A DNA stretch of 64,000 nt from Runella limosa DSM 17973 (GCF_000482465.1 NZ_KI519421.1:409680-473679), one strand, 5' to 3'. Positions 45,464 through 54,938 are shown, numbered from the stretch's first letter. Numbers and translations are program-made. The notes: a model not told the origin generated them from the sequence alone.

Positions 45464-45483
45464 GGTTTTGAGAGTTGCATAGT

Positions 45484-46128
45484 TTAACCTTCAACCCGCC
45501 GCAGCTTCCAACTAGCCAAGATACTATCGGCTTTTTGTAAGGCATTTGCTTCAAAATACGTGTTGGAAGGTGCTTTCATTTGGGGTTGGTATCTTTTGGA
45601 CACTTCGTCCATCACACGGTTTCTGGTTTCAACGCTAATTTCGCCATTGGATGAAGCTTCAAATAATTTTTCTTCTAATTCAATATTCATCTCCATCAAA
45701 ATATCCGCGTTGTAATCTACTTCGAGCGAACTACTCCATTTTTTTTCGTCTAAATCATAACTCAAAGTCAACGTTTGAAACACCCCATTGCTTTTGAAAT
45801 AGTAAGTGTCGCGTTCCAACGAACGTTTGCCGTTGGTGAGTACTACTGTTTTACTGATATGCTGGGGTAGTATGGTAGAATTATAAATTACCTTCTCTTG
45901 GTCTTCATATTTAAACCAATGTAAGTTGATGATATTATGGACTTTTACAGTATCTGTTGAAAAATACCATTTACGGCCAATGGGAGGAATCCCCAAACCT
46001 TCTCGTTCGTCGTTATATCCAGCCCCGAAATTTTCTCTCGACTTCCAGTTCTTAAATTTTGAGACAAGAAATATTAATACCATCGCTAAACACAATGTCA
46101 AAACTAGAGGCATCCATTTACTTTGCAT
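45484..46128 (-). CDS. Membrane-anchored protein of unknown function
   Basis: A 214-aa protein with one N-terminal membrane helix (WMPLVLTLCLAMVLIFLV) and a charged remainder placed outside the membrane. I do not recognise it. A beta-rich region (KWYFSTDTVKVHNIINLHWF, RDTYYFKSNGVFQTLTLSY) precedes a helical region (ILMEMNIELEEKLFEASS). It is flanked by terminators on both sides, so it is a single-gene unit. Confidence 0.72.
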   Translation of the reverse strand: MQSKWMPLVLTLCLAMVLIFLVSKFKNWKSRENFGAGYNDEREGLGIPPIGRKWYFSTDTVKVHNIINLHWFKYEDQEKVIYNSTILPQHISKTVVLTNGKRSLERDTYYFKSNGVFQTLTLSYDLDEKKWSSSLEVDYNADILMEMNIELEEKLFEASSNGEISVETRNRVMDEVSKRYQPQMKAPSNTYFEANALQKADSILASWKLRRVEG

Positions 46129-46152
46129 TGCTTGCAGGAGATAAGGTTAAAC

Positions 46153-46196
46153 AAAAAAACTCGTCCGCGATAGGTAACCTATTCTACGAACGAGTA
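46153..46196 (-). terminator. Terminator downstream of mutB
   Basis: Minus-strand hairpin with outer stem ACTCGT/ACGAGT and inner stem ATAGGT/ACCTAT is followed by seven T, about 65 bases beyond the mutB stop. Confidence 0.75.
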
Positions 46197-46262
46197 ACTT
46201 ATATTTTTAGTACAGAAAACAATGGGTTAGTTTTGATTCACACCTCAGTGTTTACAAAAGCG

Positions 46263-48416
46263 TTATCCCTCCCCCATCAACTCCTTCAAGATTTTCTGAG
46301 CAGCAATGGAAATAATTGTCCCTGGGCCAAAAACGCCTTTTACCCCTGCTTTATACAAGAAATCATAATCTTGAGGAGGAATCACGCCGCCCGCAATCAC
46401 CATAATATCTTCGCGGCCTAACTTTCTTAGTTCCTCAATTAGTTGCGGAACGAGGGTTTTGTGACCTGCCGCCAAACTAGACGCACCCACCACGTGTACG
46501 TCGTTTTCCACCGCTTGGCGCGCTGTCTCCTCGGGGGTTTGGAACAGTGGCCCCATGTCCACGTCAAAACCCAAATCGGCAAAGCTGGTTGCAATTACTT
46601 TGGCACCACGGTCGTGGCCGTCTTGTCCCATTTTAGCCACCATCAAGCGCGGACGACGCCCTTCAAGTTCGGCAAAACGGTCAGCCATTTCGCGGGCCAC
46701 GCGGAAGTTTTCATCATCCGAAACCTCCGCACTATATACTCCTGAAATTGAACGTATCACGGCTTTATATCTTCCAAAAACTTTTTCCATTGCCTCCGAA
46801 ATCTCTCCCAACGTGGCGCGCAAACGCGCTGCTTTTACCGCCAAACTGAGCAAATTAGAGTCAAAATCCGTTCCTCCTTGCTTGTGGCACGCCTCCGTAA
46901 TGGCCTCCAATGCCTCCCTTACTTTTTCGGGGTCACGCTCGGCTTTTAGGCGATTCAACCTCGCAATTTGCGACTCTCGAACCGCCTGATTATCCACCTC
47001 CAAAATATCAAGGGCTTTTTCGGAATCAGGTTTAAATTTATTAACGCCCACAATGATGTCTTTTCCGCTGTCGATGCGGGCTTGTTTGCGGGCTGCCGCT
47101 TCTTCGATGCGCATTTTGGGCAAACCTGCCTCAATCGCCTTGGTCATGCCACCCATTTGCTCCACTTCTTCTATCAACGCCCACGCCTTTTCCGTCAGTT
47201 CTTTGGTCAAATATTCGACATAATAACTTCCCCCCCACGGATCCACCACGCGACAAATATCCGTTTCGTTTTGAAGATACAATTGAGTATTCCGAGCAAT
47301 CCGCGCCGAAAAATCGGTAGGGAGGGCAATCGCCTCGTCGAGCGAATTGGTGTGCAAACTTTGGGTATGCCCCAAGGCCGCCGCCATCGCTTCAATCGCC
47401 GTACGCGCGACGTTATTGAACGGGTCTTGTTCGGTCAGCGACCAGCCTGAGGTTTGGCAGTGGGTACGCAATGCCAGCGATTTTTTGTTTTTGGGAGAAA
47501 ATTGATTCACAATTTTTGCCCACAACAACCGCCCTGCGCGCATTTTGGCAATTTCCATAAAATGATTCATGCCAATCCCCCAAAAGAACGACAAACGCGG
47601 CGCAAAATCATCAATGTCCATACCCGCCGCCAATCCCGTCCGAATGTATTCCATCCCATCGGCCAACGTGTAGGCAAGTTCAATGTGAGCTGGTGCGCCC
47701 GCTTCGTGCATGTGGTAGCCACTGATACTGATGCTGTTGAATTTGGGCATAAAACGGCTTGCGTACGCAAAAATATCCCCGATAATGCGCATACTAGGCG
47801 CTGGCGGATAGATGTAGGTATTGCGCACCATAAACTCTTTCAAAATATCGTTCTGAATCGTCCCCGCCAACTGTTCGGGAGAAACGCCTTGTTCTTCCGC
47901 CGCTAAAATATAAAAGGCCATAATCGGAACCACAGCCCCGTTCATGGTCATCGAAACCGACATTTGGTCAAGGGGAATCTGGTCGAAAAGAATTTTCATA
48001 TCCTCGACACTGTCAATGGCCACCCCTGCTTTGCCTACGTCACCCACTACCCTCGGATGGTCGGAATCGTACCCACGGTGCGTTGCTAAATCAAACGCCA
48101 CGGAAAGTCCTTTCTGGCCTGCGGCTAAGTTTCTACGGTAAAAGGCGTTGGACTCCTCCGCCGTTGAAAAACCAGCGTACTGCCGTACGGTCCAAGGTTG
48201 CATCACGTACATGGTGCTGTAAGGCCCTCGCAAAAAGGGAGGAATCCCCGCCGCAAACCCCAAGTGCTCGGCATCGGCTACGTCTGCTTTGGTAAACGTC
48301 GTCTTTACTTTAATGCCTTCGGCGGTTACGAAGGGTTTCGCTCCCTCCCACAGTTTATCATACTGACGCAAGGAGACATCTAGTTCTTTTTTTATGTTGA
48401 GGAAGTTGGGTTTCAT
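46263..48416 (-). CDS. mutB: Methylmalonyl-CoA mutase large subunit
   Basis: Adenosylcobalamin-dependent interconversion of methylmalonyl-CoA and succinyl-CoA. The 717 residues show the catalytic barrel ([36 protein letters not shown]) and the C-terminal cobalamin domain with [11 protein letters not shown] (lower-ligand His), then GPLFQTPEE and [15 protein letters not shown]. Length is typical for the alpha chain. The small subunit gene lies upstream on the same strand, separated by a permease gene and a repeat-bearing gap. Confidence 0.97.
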   Translation of the reverse strand: MKPNFLNIKKELDVSLRQYDKLWEGAKPFVTAEGIKVKTTFTKADVADAEHLGFAAGIPPFLRGPYSTMYVMQPWTVRQYAGFSTAEESNAFYRRNLAAGQKGLSVAFDLATHRGYDSDHPRVVGDVGKAGVAIDSVEDMKILFDQIPLDQMSVSMTMNGAVVPIMAFYILAAEEQGVSPEQLAGTIQNDILKEFMVRNTYIYPPAPSMRIIGDIFAYASRFMPKFNSISISGYHMHEAGAPAHIELAYTLADGMEYIRTGLAAGMDIDDFAPRLSFFWGIGMNHFMEIAKMRAGRLLWAKIVNQFSPKNKKSLALRTHCQTSGWSLTEQDPFNNVARTAIEAMAAALGHTQSLHTNSLDEAIALPTDFSARIARNTQLYLQNETDICRVVDPWGGSYYVEYLTKELTEKAWALIEEVEQMGGMTKAIEAGLPKMRIEEAAARKQARIDSGKDIIVGVNKFKPDSEKALDILEVDNQAVRESQIARLNRLKAERDPEKVREALEAITEACHKQGGTDFDSNLLSLAVKAARLRATLGEISEAMEKVFGRYKAVIRSISGVYSAEVSDDENFRVAREMADRFAELEGRRPRLMVAKMGQDGHDRGAKVIATSFADLGFDVDMGPLFQTPEETARQAVENDVHVVGASSLAAGHKTLVPQLIEELRKLGREDIMVIAGGVIPPQDYDFLYKAGVKGVFGPGTIISIAAQKILKELMGEG

Positions 48417-48448
48417 AATTTATATCTCAAAATTTTAATTCAAAGTAT

Positions 48449-48676
48449 TTTTTTCTCGCAGATGAGTACAGATTAAGTCCACGCAGAAAACACGGATAAC
48501 CTCTGCGAACATCTGAGATTTGCATCTGTGAATTTCTGTGAAAAACCTTTTTTCTCGCAGATGAGTACAGATTAAGTCCACGCAGAAAACACGGATAACC
48601 TCTGCGAACATCTGAGATTTGCATCTGTGGATTTCTGTGAAAAGCCTTTTTTCTCGCAGATGTGCACAGATGAGTG
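48449..48676. repeat. 99-bp tandem repeat (two full copies plus a partial third)
   Basis: CTCGCAGATGAGTACAG recurs at 48455 and 48554, and CTCGCAGATG again at 48653, giving a period of exactly 99 bases. The copies 48449-48547 and 48548-48646 differ at only a few positions, and the third stops after about 30 bases at the permease gene. The unit contains CGCAGA and CAGAT half-motifs in both orientations. A related element is at 61797. It lies between mutB and the AI-2E permease gene. Confidence 0.92.
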
Positions 48677-48677
48677 T

Positions 48678-49712
48678 TCATTTATCAGGCCCCAAAAACG
48701 TCGCTAAGGGCTTCCACTCGTCCACATTATCGGCAATGAGTTTTAAGATTGCCACAAAAGGCAGAAACAACACCATGCCCGATACTCCCCAAATGACCCC
48801 GCCCAAAAACAACGCCACCACCGACGCCAACATGTTTACCTTTAATTGGACGCCTACCACCCACGGAAAAATGACATTGGCCTCTAAGTACTGAACAATC
48901 CCAAAAACCGCCACCACTCCCAACGGATACCAAATAGAATCGTGCAGCATCCATGCGACCGAAATTGGCAACAATGCTCCAATTGCAATTCCTACGTAGG
49001 GAATAATGGTCAAAATCGACGCAATAAAACCAAACAAAATTGCTTGGTTCAACCCCACAATGGCCAAGCCCACACTGTTGAGAATGCCTACAATCAAATA
49101 TACCAAGAGCAATCCTTTGATATAGTTATAATAGGTATCTACTGTTTGCATCGCTACCACCCTTACTCGGTCGCGATTAGCATCGCCAAAGAGTTCATAT
49201 AAGCCCCGCATCAATAGTTCTCGGTAACTTAAAAACAAGGCCGTAAAAAGCGGTATCATCACCAAATTGAACAGTAAACTTGCCGTGGCATTGACCGTTC
49301 CTAACAACACTGCCCCCAATCGACTGCCCAAATTATTAGCCGTTTGTCGTAGCCAATTGATTTGCATATCAAGCGAAATATGCCATTGCGTCGTGAGCCA
49401 CTGTTGAAAATCAACCAATATTTTGTCACTTTTCAGCGTCAATCGCGGTAGCTCCTGCCGTAACTCAACCACCTGCCACACCATAATTCCAACCAAGCCC
49501 GCGCCAATCACCAACACAATGGCCAAACAGGCAGCAATCGCGGCACTTCGTGGCCAGCGCCGACGTTCGAGCCATCGGCATAAAGGGTACAACACCATCG
49601 CAATCAGTAACCCAAACATCATCGGAATACTAATCACTTTGGTGAAATACATAATCACTGCTCCCATCAGCAGGATTTGCAAATACCGACTTACTTTATC
49701 TGATGTAGTCAT
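48678..49712 (-). CDS. AI-2E family transporter (PerM-type membrane protein)
   Basis: A 344-aa inner-membrane protein with about seven or eight helices, such as LLMGAVIMYFTKVISIPMMFGL, AAIAACLAIVLVIGAGLVGI and LVYLIVGILNSVGLAIVG. The conserved C-terminal region PYVGIAIGALLPISVAWM is followed by PWVVGVQLKVNMLASVVALFLGG. The family includes Na+/H+ antiporters and putative AI-2 exporters, so the substrate is open. It lies between the two mutase subunits on the same strand, 12 bases after the small-subunit gene, and is probably co-transcribed with it. Confidence 0.9.
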   Translation of the reverse strand: MTTSDKVSRYLQILLMGAVIMYFTKVISIPMMFGLLIAMVLYPLCRWLERRRWPRSAAIAACLAIVLVIGAGLVGIMVWQVVELRQELPRLTLKSDKILVDFQQWLTTQWHISLDMQINWLRQTANNLGSRLGAVLLGTVNATASLLFNLVMIPLFTALFLSYRELLMRGLYELFGDANRDRVRVVAMQTVDTYYNYIKGLLLVYLIVGILNSVGLAIVGLNQAILFGFIASILTIIPYVGIAIGALLPISVAWMLHDSIWYPLGVVAVFGIVQYLEANVIFPWVVGVQLKVNMLASVVALFLGGVIWGVSGMVLFLPFVAILKLIADNVDEWKPLATFLGPDK

Positions 49713-49724
49713 CCTATCCTATTT

Positions 49725-51095
49725 TTATGCTTCAAAAGATTGGGCAATTCGACGGTTGGCAAGTAATTTAAACGCTGATTGAATGGGCTTTTCATCAATG
49801 GTGGGAGGTGTTACAAAGTCAGCTTCGTCAAACCTAAATTTATTGACGCCCACCATCACACGTTTCCCCTCTTGTAACGCACGGAGCGTTTGTTGGTAAT
49901 TTTCTTCAATGGCCTCTTGAATAAAATTTTGAGCGATGGCTTCCATAAAACCACCTTTTTCTTCGATGGCAAGAAATAATGCCCACGCCGCATCAACCAA
50001 TTGTAGCGTTAAGTTTTCAAGGTAATAACTTCCCGCCGCTGGGTCAACGGTTTTATCTAAATAACTTTCCCCCTTCAACAAAACAGAAATATTTCGGGCA
50101 ATACGCTCCGAAAAATCATCCGAAGGCTGAAAAGCGACATCGTACGCGTGAACTGTCAACGCATCACATCCACCCATAACGGCACTCATCGCCTCGGTTG
50201 TGGCACGCAACATGTTAGTGTTGGGCGTGGTGGCGGCATCATAAAATGTTGATGTCTGGGCATGGATGTAGCAATTGTGATACCCCGCCAAAAACTCCCC
50301 GCTCACCTTCTGCCACAAGTACCTCAGTGCCCGCAGTTTTGCGATTTCCAGAAAATAATTTGTACCAATAGAAAACGAGAAATATACTTTAGGCAAAATA
50401 TCTTCGACCGTAAGTCCTTCATCGGTAAGTTTATCTAAGTAGGTCACTGCCGACGAGAGCGTAAAGGCCAATTCTTGCGCAATATTTGCCCCTGCATTAT
50501 GAAACGCATGACTACTGACGCACACCGTCCGAAACTGCGGCGATGTTTGAGTTTGTCGAATACAGTTGGCTAATTCTTTAAAATACGTGGCAGATAGTTC
50601 TCCCGTTTGCACCCAACGCGCCAAACCGTCGTCGGCCAAACCGCCTTTCATTTGGTAAGGAATAAATCGGAGTAATTCCGAAACGGTGGCCTCTTCTCGT
50701 CCTCCAGTTTGAAAAAAAACGGGCGTTTCACTCAACTTTATCCCGTCGAGCAATTTTGTCAGTTCTATTTTTTTATTTTTTGTCAAATCCAGCATCAACG
50801 CATCCACTCCTTTTTGAAGTAATGCCTTGAGTTGTGCATTGGTTACTTTTTCTTCCTCTACTTCTACTTGTGGCTGATTGAGCCACCCAATATTTTTGAC
50901 TTGGCAGGTCTGTATTTTCACAAAACGCTCATCCACAAGGTCTTCCGCCGCATAGTAAGGTTCGACCACAATCCCTTCAGCTGTATTCCACAACAGGGTT
51001 GCCTCAAAACCCTTTCCCTTTAAGTCTTTGAGGGTCTGTTGTTTCCAAATTTCTTTGGAGGCGGGGGAAAATTCGGAGAAAAGAGGTAAGTTCAT
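49725..51095 (-). CDS. mutA: Methylmalonyl-CoA mutase small subunit, without cobalamin-binding domain
   Basis: A 456-aa partner of MutB that stabilises the heterodimer. It retains the barrel-like domain: WLNQPQVEVEE, VSSHAFHNAGANIAQELAF, FSIGTNYFLEIAKLRALRYLW, TVDPAAGSYYLENLTLQLVD. It ends soon after VMVGVNKFRFDEADF, so the C-terminal B12-like domain present in classical beta chains of about 620-640 aa is missing. The classical small chain does not bind cobalamin, so function should remain. The short form may be usual in this lineage. Start ATG at 51095; no overlap with dnaA, which is divergent. Confidence 0.94.
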   Translation of the reverse strand: MNLPLFSEFSPASKEIWKQQTLKDLKGKGFEATLLWNTAEGIVVEPYYAAEDLVDERFVKIQTCQVKNIGWLNQPQVEVEEEKVTNAQLKALLQKGVDALMLDLTKNKKIELTKLLDGIKLSETPVFFQTGGREEATVSELLRFIPYQMKGGLADDGLARWVQTGELSATYFKELANCIRQTQTSPQFRTVCVSSHAFHNAGANIAQELAFTLSSAVTYLDKLTDEGLTVEDILPKVYFSFSIGTNYFLEIAKLRALRYLWQKVSGEFLAGYHNCYIHAQTSTFYDAATTPNTNMLRATTEAMSAVMGGCDALTVHAYDVAFQPSDDFSERIARNISVLLKGESYLDKTVDPAAGSYYLENLTLQLVDAAWALFLAIEEKGGFMEAIAQNFIQEAIEENYQQTLRALQEGKRVMVGVNKFRFDEADFVTPPTIDEKPIQSAFKLLANRRIAQSFEA

Positions 51096-51272
51096 GAAGT
51101 CTTGTACTTTTTAAAGAAAAAATAATTTTATAACGATGGGGTAAAAATAGAGGGAATAACTTTCCGTTTCAAGCCTTGTGCTGGATTTGCTGCTATATAG
51201 ATATAGATGCGCAAAAAACCCATGATTTTTTGCAAAAAAACTGCATTTCTGACAAAAATCAGCACCTATAGC

Positions 51273-51305
51273 TTGTTGTTTATGCGTAAGTTTTCCCTAA
51301 TTTTG
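51273..51305 (+). promoter_or_regulatory. dnaA: dnaA promoter (Bacteroidota type)
   Basis: TTGTTG at 51273, a 19-base spacer and TAATTTTG at 51298-51305 match the -33/-7 consensus. The start of transcription would fall about 15-20 bases before the GTG at 51334. No DnaA box of the TTATCCACA type was seen in 51096-51333. Confidence 0.6.
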
Positions 51306-51333
51306 CAGCCCTTTGTCCAAAAAATAGAGTTGA

Positions 51334-52761
51334 GTGAACTATCAATTACGCCGCGAAGTCGATGAGGTATGGGAGAAATGCCTGCAAGTCATCAAGGCAA
51401 ATATCTCCGAACAAAGTTTTAAAACCTGGTTTGAGCCGATTGTCCCCTTTCGGCTTGATGGGAAAACTTTGACCATACAAGTACCTAGTCAGTTTTTTTA
51501 TGAGTGGCTCGAAGAAAACTACATTCACGTTCTTCGACGCGCACTCGATTTCGCCATTGGCCGCGAAGGACAACTCGAATACTCTATCATTGTTGACACT
51601 GGCACCGACCGTCAACCGCCGATTAAGGTACACGTTCCGACGACCAACTCGCCCGTAGCGGCCGAGGCCCGTCAGAAAGCAGCCTCTGAACCCCGAAAGC
51701 CTGCTCCACCGCCCGTTAGAGGCATCGATACCTCAGAACTGGATTTGTTTCTCAATACCAATTACAGTTTTGACAACTACATTGAGGGAGATTGTAACCG
51801 TTTGGCCCGCTCGGCAGGTATGGCCGTGGCACAGCGCCCGGGGGTGACGTCGTTCAACCCGCTGCTGATTTATGGCGGAGTTGGTTTAGGCAAAACGCAC
51901 TTGGTACAAGCCATCGGCAACCACATTAAAGGGCATTTTGGCGATAAATCGGTGCTGTATGTTTCTTCGGAGAAATTTACGAATCAGTTTATCAACGCCA
52001 TCAAAAACAACACCCTGCAAGATTTCACCGATTTTTACATGCGGGTGGATACGTTGATTTTGGACGACGTGCAGTTTTTGTCGGGCAAAGAAAAAACGCA
52101 AGATACCTTCTTCCATATCTTTAATCACTTGCACCAGTCGGGACGTCAAATCATCATGACCTCCGACCGCCGTCCGAGTGAATTGCAAGGTCTTCAAGAC
52201 CGTTTGCTTTCCCGCTTTAAGTGGGGACTCACGGCTGATCTCCAACAACCCGACTTCGAAACGCGGATTGCCATCATTCAACGCAAACTGCAAGCCGAAG
52301 GGATTTACATCGAAGCAAGTGTGATTGAGTACGTGGCGCATAGTGTCAACACCAACGTTCGCGAACTTGAGGGAGTTATTATTTCGCTCATGGCGCAGGC
52401 ATCGCTCGTACGTCGCGATATTGACCTCGAATTGGCCAAAAACGTGTTAAAAAACATTGTTTCAACCGAAGAAAAGGAAGTCAACATCGACACCATTCAG
52501 GACATTGTGTCGGATTTTTACGACGTGACCATTGCCGATTTAAAAAGCAAGAGCCGTAAAAAAGAGCTGGTATTCCCGCGTCAGGTAGCGATGTATTTTG
52601 CCAAAGAACTCACCGACTTGTCGTTAAAATCCATTGGGTATCACTTTGGCGGCCGCGACCACAGCACGGTCATCCACGCCGTACAGACCATCAGCGACTT
52701 GATGGAACAAGACGAAGCAGTAAAAGAAGCACTCCAAAAAATTCGGAGTAATTTTGGGTAA
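51334..52761 (+). CDS. dnaA: Chromosomal replication initiator DnaA
   Basis: Binds DnaA boxes and opens the origin. The 475 residues have domain I (about 5-85; CLQVIKANISEQSFKTWF), a Pro-rich linker, and an AAA+ domain with FNPLLIYGGVGLGKTHL and LILDDVQFLSGKE. The C-terminal HTH signature follows (LTDLSLKSIGYHFGGRDHST). The start is GTG because an in-frame TGA lies directly upstream (51331) and no nearby ATG fits. A downstream gene overlaps it by eight bases. The neighbourhood does not look like an origin. Confidence 0.98.
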   Translation: MNYQLRREVDEVWEKCLQVIKANISEQSFKTWFEPIVPFRLDGKTLTIQVPSQFFYEWLEENYIHVLRRALDFAIGREGQLEYSIIVDTGTDRQPPIKVHVPTTNSPVAAEARQKAASEPRKPAPPPVRGIDTSELDLFLNTNYSFDNYIEGDCNRLARSAGMAVAQRPGVTSFNPLLIYGGVGLGKTHLVQAIGNHIKGHFGDKSVLYVSSEKFTNQFINAIKNNTLQDFTDFYMRVDTLILDDVQFLSGKEKTQDTFFHIFNHLHQSGRQIIMTSDRRPSELQGLQDRLLSRFKWGLTADLQQPDFETRIAIIQRKLQAEGIYIEASVIEYVAHSVNTNVRELEGVIISLMAQASLVRRDIDLELAKNVLKNIVSTEEKEVNIDTIQDIVSDFYDVTIADLKSKSRKKELVFPRQVAMYFAKELTDLSLKSIGYHFGGRDHSTVIHAVQTISDLMEQDEAVKEALQKIRSNFG

Positions 52762-53719
52762 ATTACTCCTCCTCCCACATACATCTTTTTCCCATAGCCG
52801 TTGGGATACTTTTATTGCGGCTTCCTCGCAGCGGGTAATTTATGCTTACTCGTGGTATTTGGACGTGGTTTCGCCGCAATGGCAGGCGTTGGTGCTGGAA
52901 GAAGAAGGGATTTGGAAGGCCGTGATGCCTCTACCTACGCAGCAAAAATGGAGGTTAAACGTAGTCCAACAGCCGTTTTTTTGTCAGTTTTTAGGGATTT
53001 TTACGACACCTTCGGTCGAACTTGCTTCGGTACAAACTGCTTTTGTAGAAGCGCTTTCTACGCATTTTCGGTACGTGTCGAGCTATTCGGGGCGTTTTGG
53101 CGAAGACCTTTTTCCTGCGCCGTGGGAGGCGAAACGGTGTTTTACCCACCTCTTCCCCCTCGACGTTCCTTACGAACAACTCCACCAACGGTACTCCACC
53201 GACCGCCGCATCAACTTGGGGCGTGCGTTTCGTTTTGGGTGGGAAATCGCCGAGAGCGAAGACATTAAACCGATGCTCCAATTGTTTCAGGAAAACCACG
53301 CGGCCAACATTCAAGGGGGCGTGGCCGAAACGGCTTACGAATTGCTGCGAAAAGTGGTGGAAGCCTTGCAGCACCGCAACGCCGCTCGCATCGTGTACGC
53401 GCACAAAGACGGAAAGATAGAAGCGGGGGCGCTGTTTGCCACCTATGACCAACGCATTGTCTATTTATTCAACGCCGCTTCTGCCGTCGGACGTAAAGGC
53501 AACGCCCGCACGTTGTTGATTGACCAATGTTTTCAAGACTTCGCCAACTCGGGCTATGTATTTGATTTTGAAAGCCCCGAAAAGGAGTCCATTGCGTCTT
53601 TTTATGCCTCCTTCGGTGCGCAGTCCGAGGAATATTGGGTACTTCATTACAATGCGTTGCCTTTTCCGCTCAAACAATGGCAGGCGTATCGTAGAAAAAA
53701 ATCATTTCCGAAAGTTTGA
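52754..53719 (+). CDS. FemAB/GNAT-fold acyltransferase-like protein
   Basis: A 321-aa cytosolic protein overlapping the dnaA 3' end by eight bases, with a TTG start (no other plausible start nearby). The second half has the GNAT/FemAB pattern: LHQRYSTDRRINLGRAFRFG, MLQLFQENHAANIQGG, RIVYAHKDGKIEAGALFATY, RIVYLFNAASAVGRKGNA, and YVFDFESPEKESIASFYASFGA. Such proteins transfer aminoacyl or acyl groups to cell-wall or lipid precursors. The substrate here is unknown. GC content is a little higher than around it. The link with dnaA is positional only. Confidence 0.82.
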   Translation: MGKLLLLPHTSFSHSRWDTFIAASSQRVIYAYSWYLDVVSPQWQALVLEEEGIWKAVMPLPTQQKWRLNVVQQPFFCQFLGIFTTPSVELASVQTAFVEALSTHFRYVSSYSGRFGEDLFPAPWEAKRCFTHLFPLDVPYEQLHQRYSTDRRINLGRAFRFGWEIAESEDIKPMLQLFQENHAANIQGGVAETAYELLRKVVEALQHRNAARIVYAHKDGKIEAGALFATYDQRIVYLFNAASAVGRKGNARTLLIDQCFQDFANSGYVFDFESPEKESIASFYASFGAQSEEYWVLHYNALPFPLKQWQAYRRKKSFPKV

Positions 53720-53728
53720 AACATAATA

Positions 53729-53759
53729 CCTTCCCGAAAGTTTTGAACTTTCGGGAAGG
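53729..53759. repeat. 14-bp perfect palindrome between convergent genes
   Basis: CCTTCCCGAAAGTT, loop TTG, AACTTTCGGGAAGG. It lies between the acyltransferase and PPK2 gene ends and could terminate both. There is no T-run, and a similar palindrome occurs near 54884, so it may be a member of a dispersed repeat family. Confidence 0.8.
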
Positions 53760-53770
53760 AGAGCCAGGCG

Positions 53771-54715
53771 TTAATCCACCGTCATAGCATTTCGGTGAAA
53801 ACGCGTAATGATATTAGGATTGGGATAGAGCGAAACACCGCTTTTGTCTTTTCCTTCGTAAGGAATAATGGACAATACGTACCGAATACTTTCTAAACGC
53901 GCTTTTTGTTTGTTATTAGCCTTCACAATAATCCACGGACTAAACGAGGTGTGCGTTTTGCTAAACATCTGTTCTTTGAACTTCGTGTAGGTCGTCCATT
54001 TTTCTTGTGCTTGCATATCTACGGGGCTCAATTTCCACTGTTTCAGCGGATTAGCTTTGCGTGATTTAAACCGATTCAACTGTTCTTCCTTCGAAATCGA
54101 AAACCAAAACTTGATGATGATAAGTCCGTCTTCGTACAACATGTGCTCAAATTCAGGCACTTGCTGCATAAAAATATCGTATTGCCCCTCCGTACAGAAG
54201 TTATTGACTGGTTCAACCACCGCGCGGTTGTACCAACTTCGGTCAAAAAACACAATTTCACCCCGATTAGGAAGTTGCTTGGCATAGCGTTGAAAATACC
54301 ATTGGCCTTTTTCTTCCTCGGTCGGTTTGGGTAGGGCCACAACCCGCATCGCACGGGGATTGAGGTGTTCCGTAAATCGCCGAATGGTTCCTCCTTTTCC
54401 AGCCGCATCGCGCCCTTCAAACAAAATTGCAATCCGTTTTCCCTTTGCCTGTACCCAACGTTGAAGTTTTACTAATTCGATTTGTAATTTCTCCAATTCC
54501 TCTTCGTAGCGAATGGTTTCCAGCACTTTACGTGGGTCTGAATTGTTGCGTTTAAATAAATCGGACAAGTCTTTTTTAGTGCGAAGGTTTCGCAGTTCAG
54601 ACAATAGAATGGAAGCATCCACTTCGTTTACATCAACAGAAGAACTAGCAGCTACAGGCTCTGGCGCTGGGTTTGGGGCAGCAATGGGTGTCGAGGAAGA
54701 AATACGTTTTGTCAT
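53771..54715 (-). CDS. ppk2: Polyphosphate kinase 2
   Basis: Uses polyphosphate to phosphorylate nucleoside diphosphates or monophosphates, or the reverse, in the cytosol. The 314 residues contain Walker A ILFEGRDAAGKGGTIRRF, the lid motif, Walker B VFFDRSWYNRAVVEPV, and C-terminal FSISKEEQLNRFKSRKANPLKQWK. An Ala/Pro-rich N-terminal extension of about 30 residues precedes the domain. It is convergent with the acyltransferase gene and divided from it by a perfect palindrome. Confidence 0.96.
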   Translation of the reverse strand: MTKRISSSTPIAAPNPAPEPVAASSSVDVNEVDASILLSELRNLRTKKDLSDLFKRNNSDPRKVLETIRYEEELEKLQIELVKLQRWVQAKGKRIAILFEGRDAAGKGGTIRRFTEHLNPRAMRVVALPKPTEEEKGQWYFQRYAKQLPNRGEIVFFDRSWYNRAVVEPVNNFCTEGQYDIFMQQVPEFEHMLYEDGLIIIKFWFSISKEEQLNRFKSRKANPLKQWKLSPVDMQAQEKWTTYTKFKEQMFSKTHTSFSPWIIVKANNKQKARLESIRYVLSIIPYEGKDKSGVSLYPNPNIITRFHRNAMTVD

Positions 54716-54840
54716 AGTGCGACGATGGTTAAAATGTTTGTTTTCAAAACAATCACTTTTTCACTGACCTCCTATGACTTTTTGTTAACCCAAACCATGA
54801 CAAAAATCAGTTTCATTTTTTGGGGGTGGTAACAACAATA

Positions 54841-54874
54841 AAGCCCTTCTCAGAAATGATTCTGAGAAGGGCTT
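54841..54874 (-). terminator. Terminator downstream of the BON-LysM gene
   Basis: A perfect 15-bp stem, AAGCCCTTCTCAGAA with TTCTGAGAAGGGCTT, has a 4-base loop. On the minus strand it is followed by a T-rich tract (TTTATTGTTGTT). Confidence 0.8.
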
Positions 54875-54883
54875 GAGGATAAC

Positions 54884-54914
54884 CTCCCGAAAGTTCAAAA
54901 TTTTTGGGAGGTTG
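54884..54914. repeat. Imperfect palindrome, CCTCCCGAAA type
   Basis: CCTCCC-g-AAA pairs with TTT-t-GGGAGG across a short loop. The CCCGAAAGTT core is shared with the perfect palindrome at 53729-53759, which suggests a common repeat family. Confidence 0.6.
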
Positions 54915-54938
54915 GGTTGAAACGTTCGGAATGTTGAA

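Noticed and set aside
48449-48676. CRISPR array
   Set aside because: The repeat period is 99 bases with the whole unit conserved, so there are no unique spacers, and no cas genes are present.
48427-48681. An 84-aa minus-strand ORF spanning the 99-bp repeats
   Set aside because: It is open only because the repeat unit is a multiple of three. The composition is Arg/Cys/Ser-rich without domain features, and the same DNA family appears in a form with no such frame at 61.8 kb.
51096-51333. Replication origin next to dnaA
   Set aside because: No cluster of TTATCCACA-type boxes or clear unwinding element is visible; only the AT-rich dnaA promoter region.
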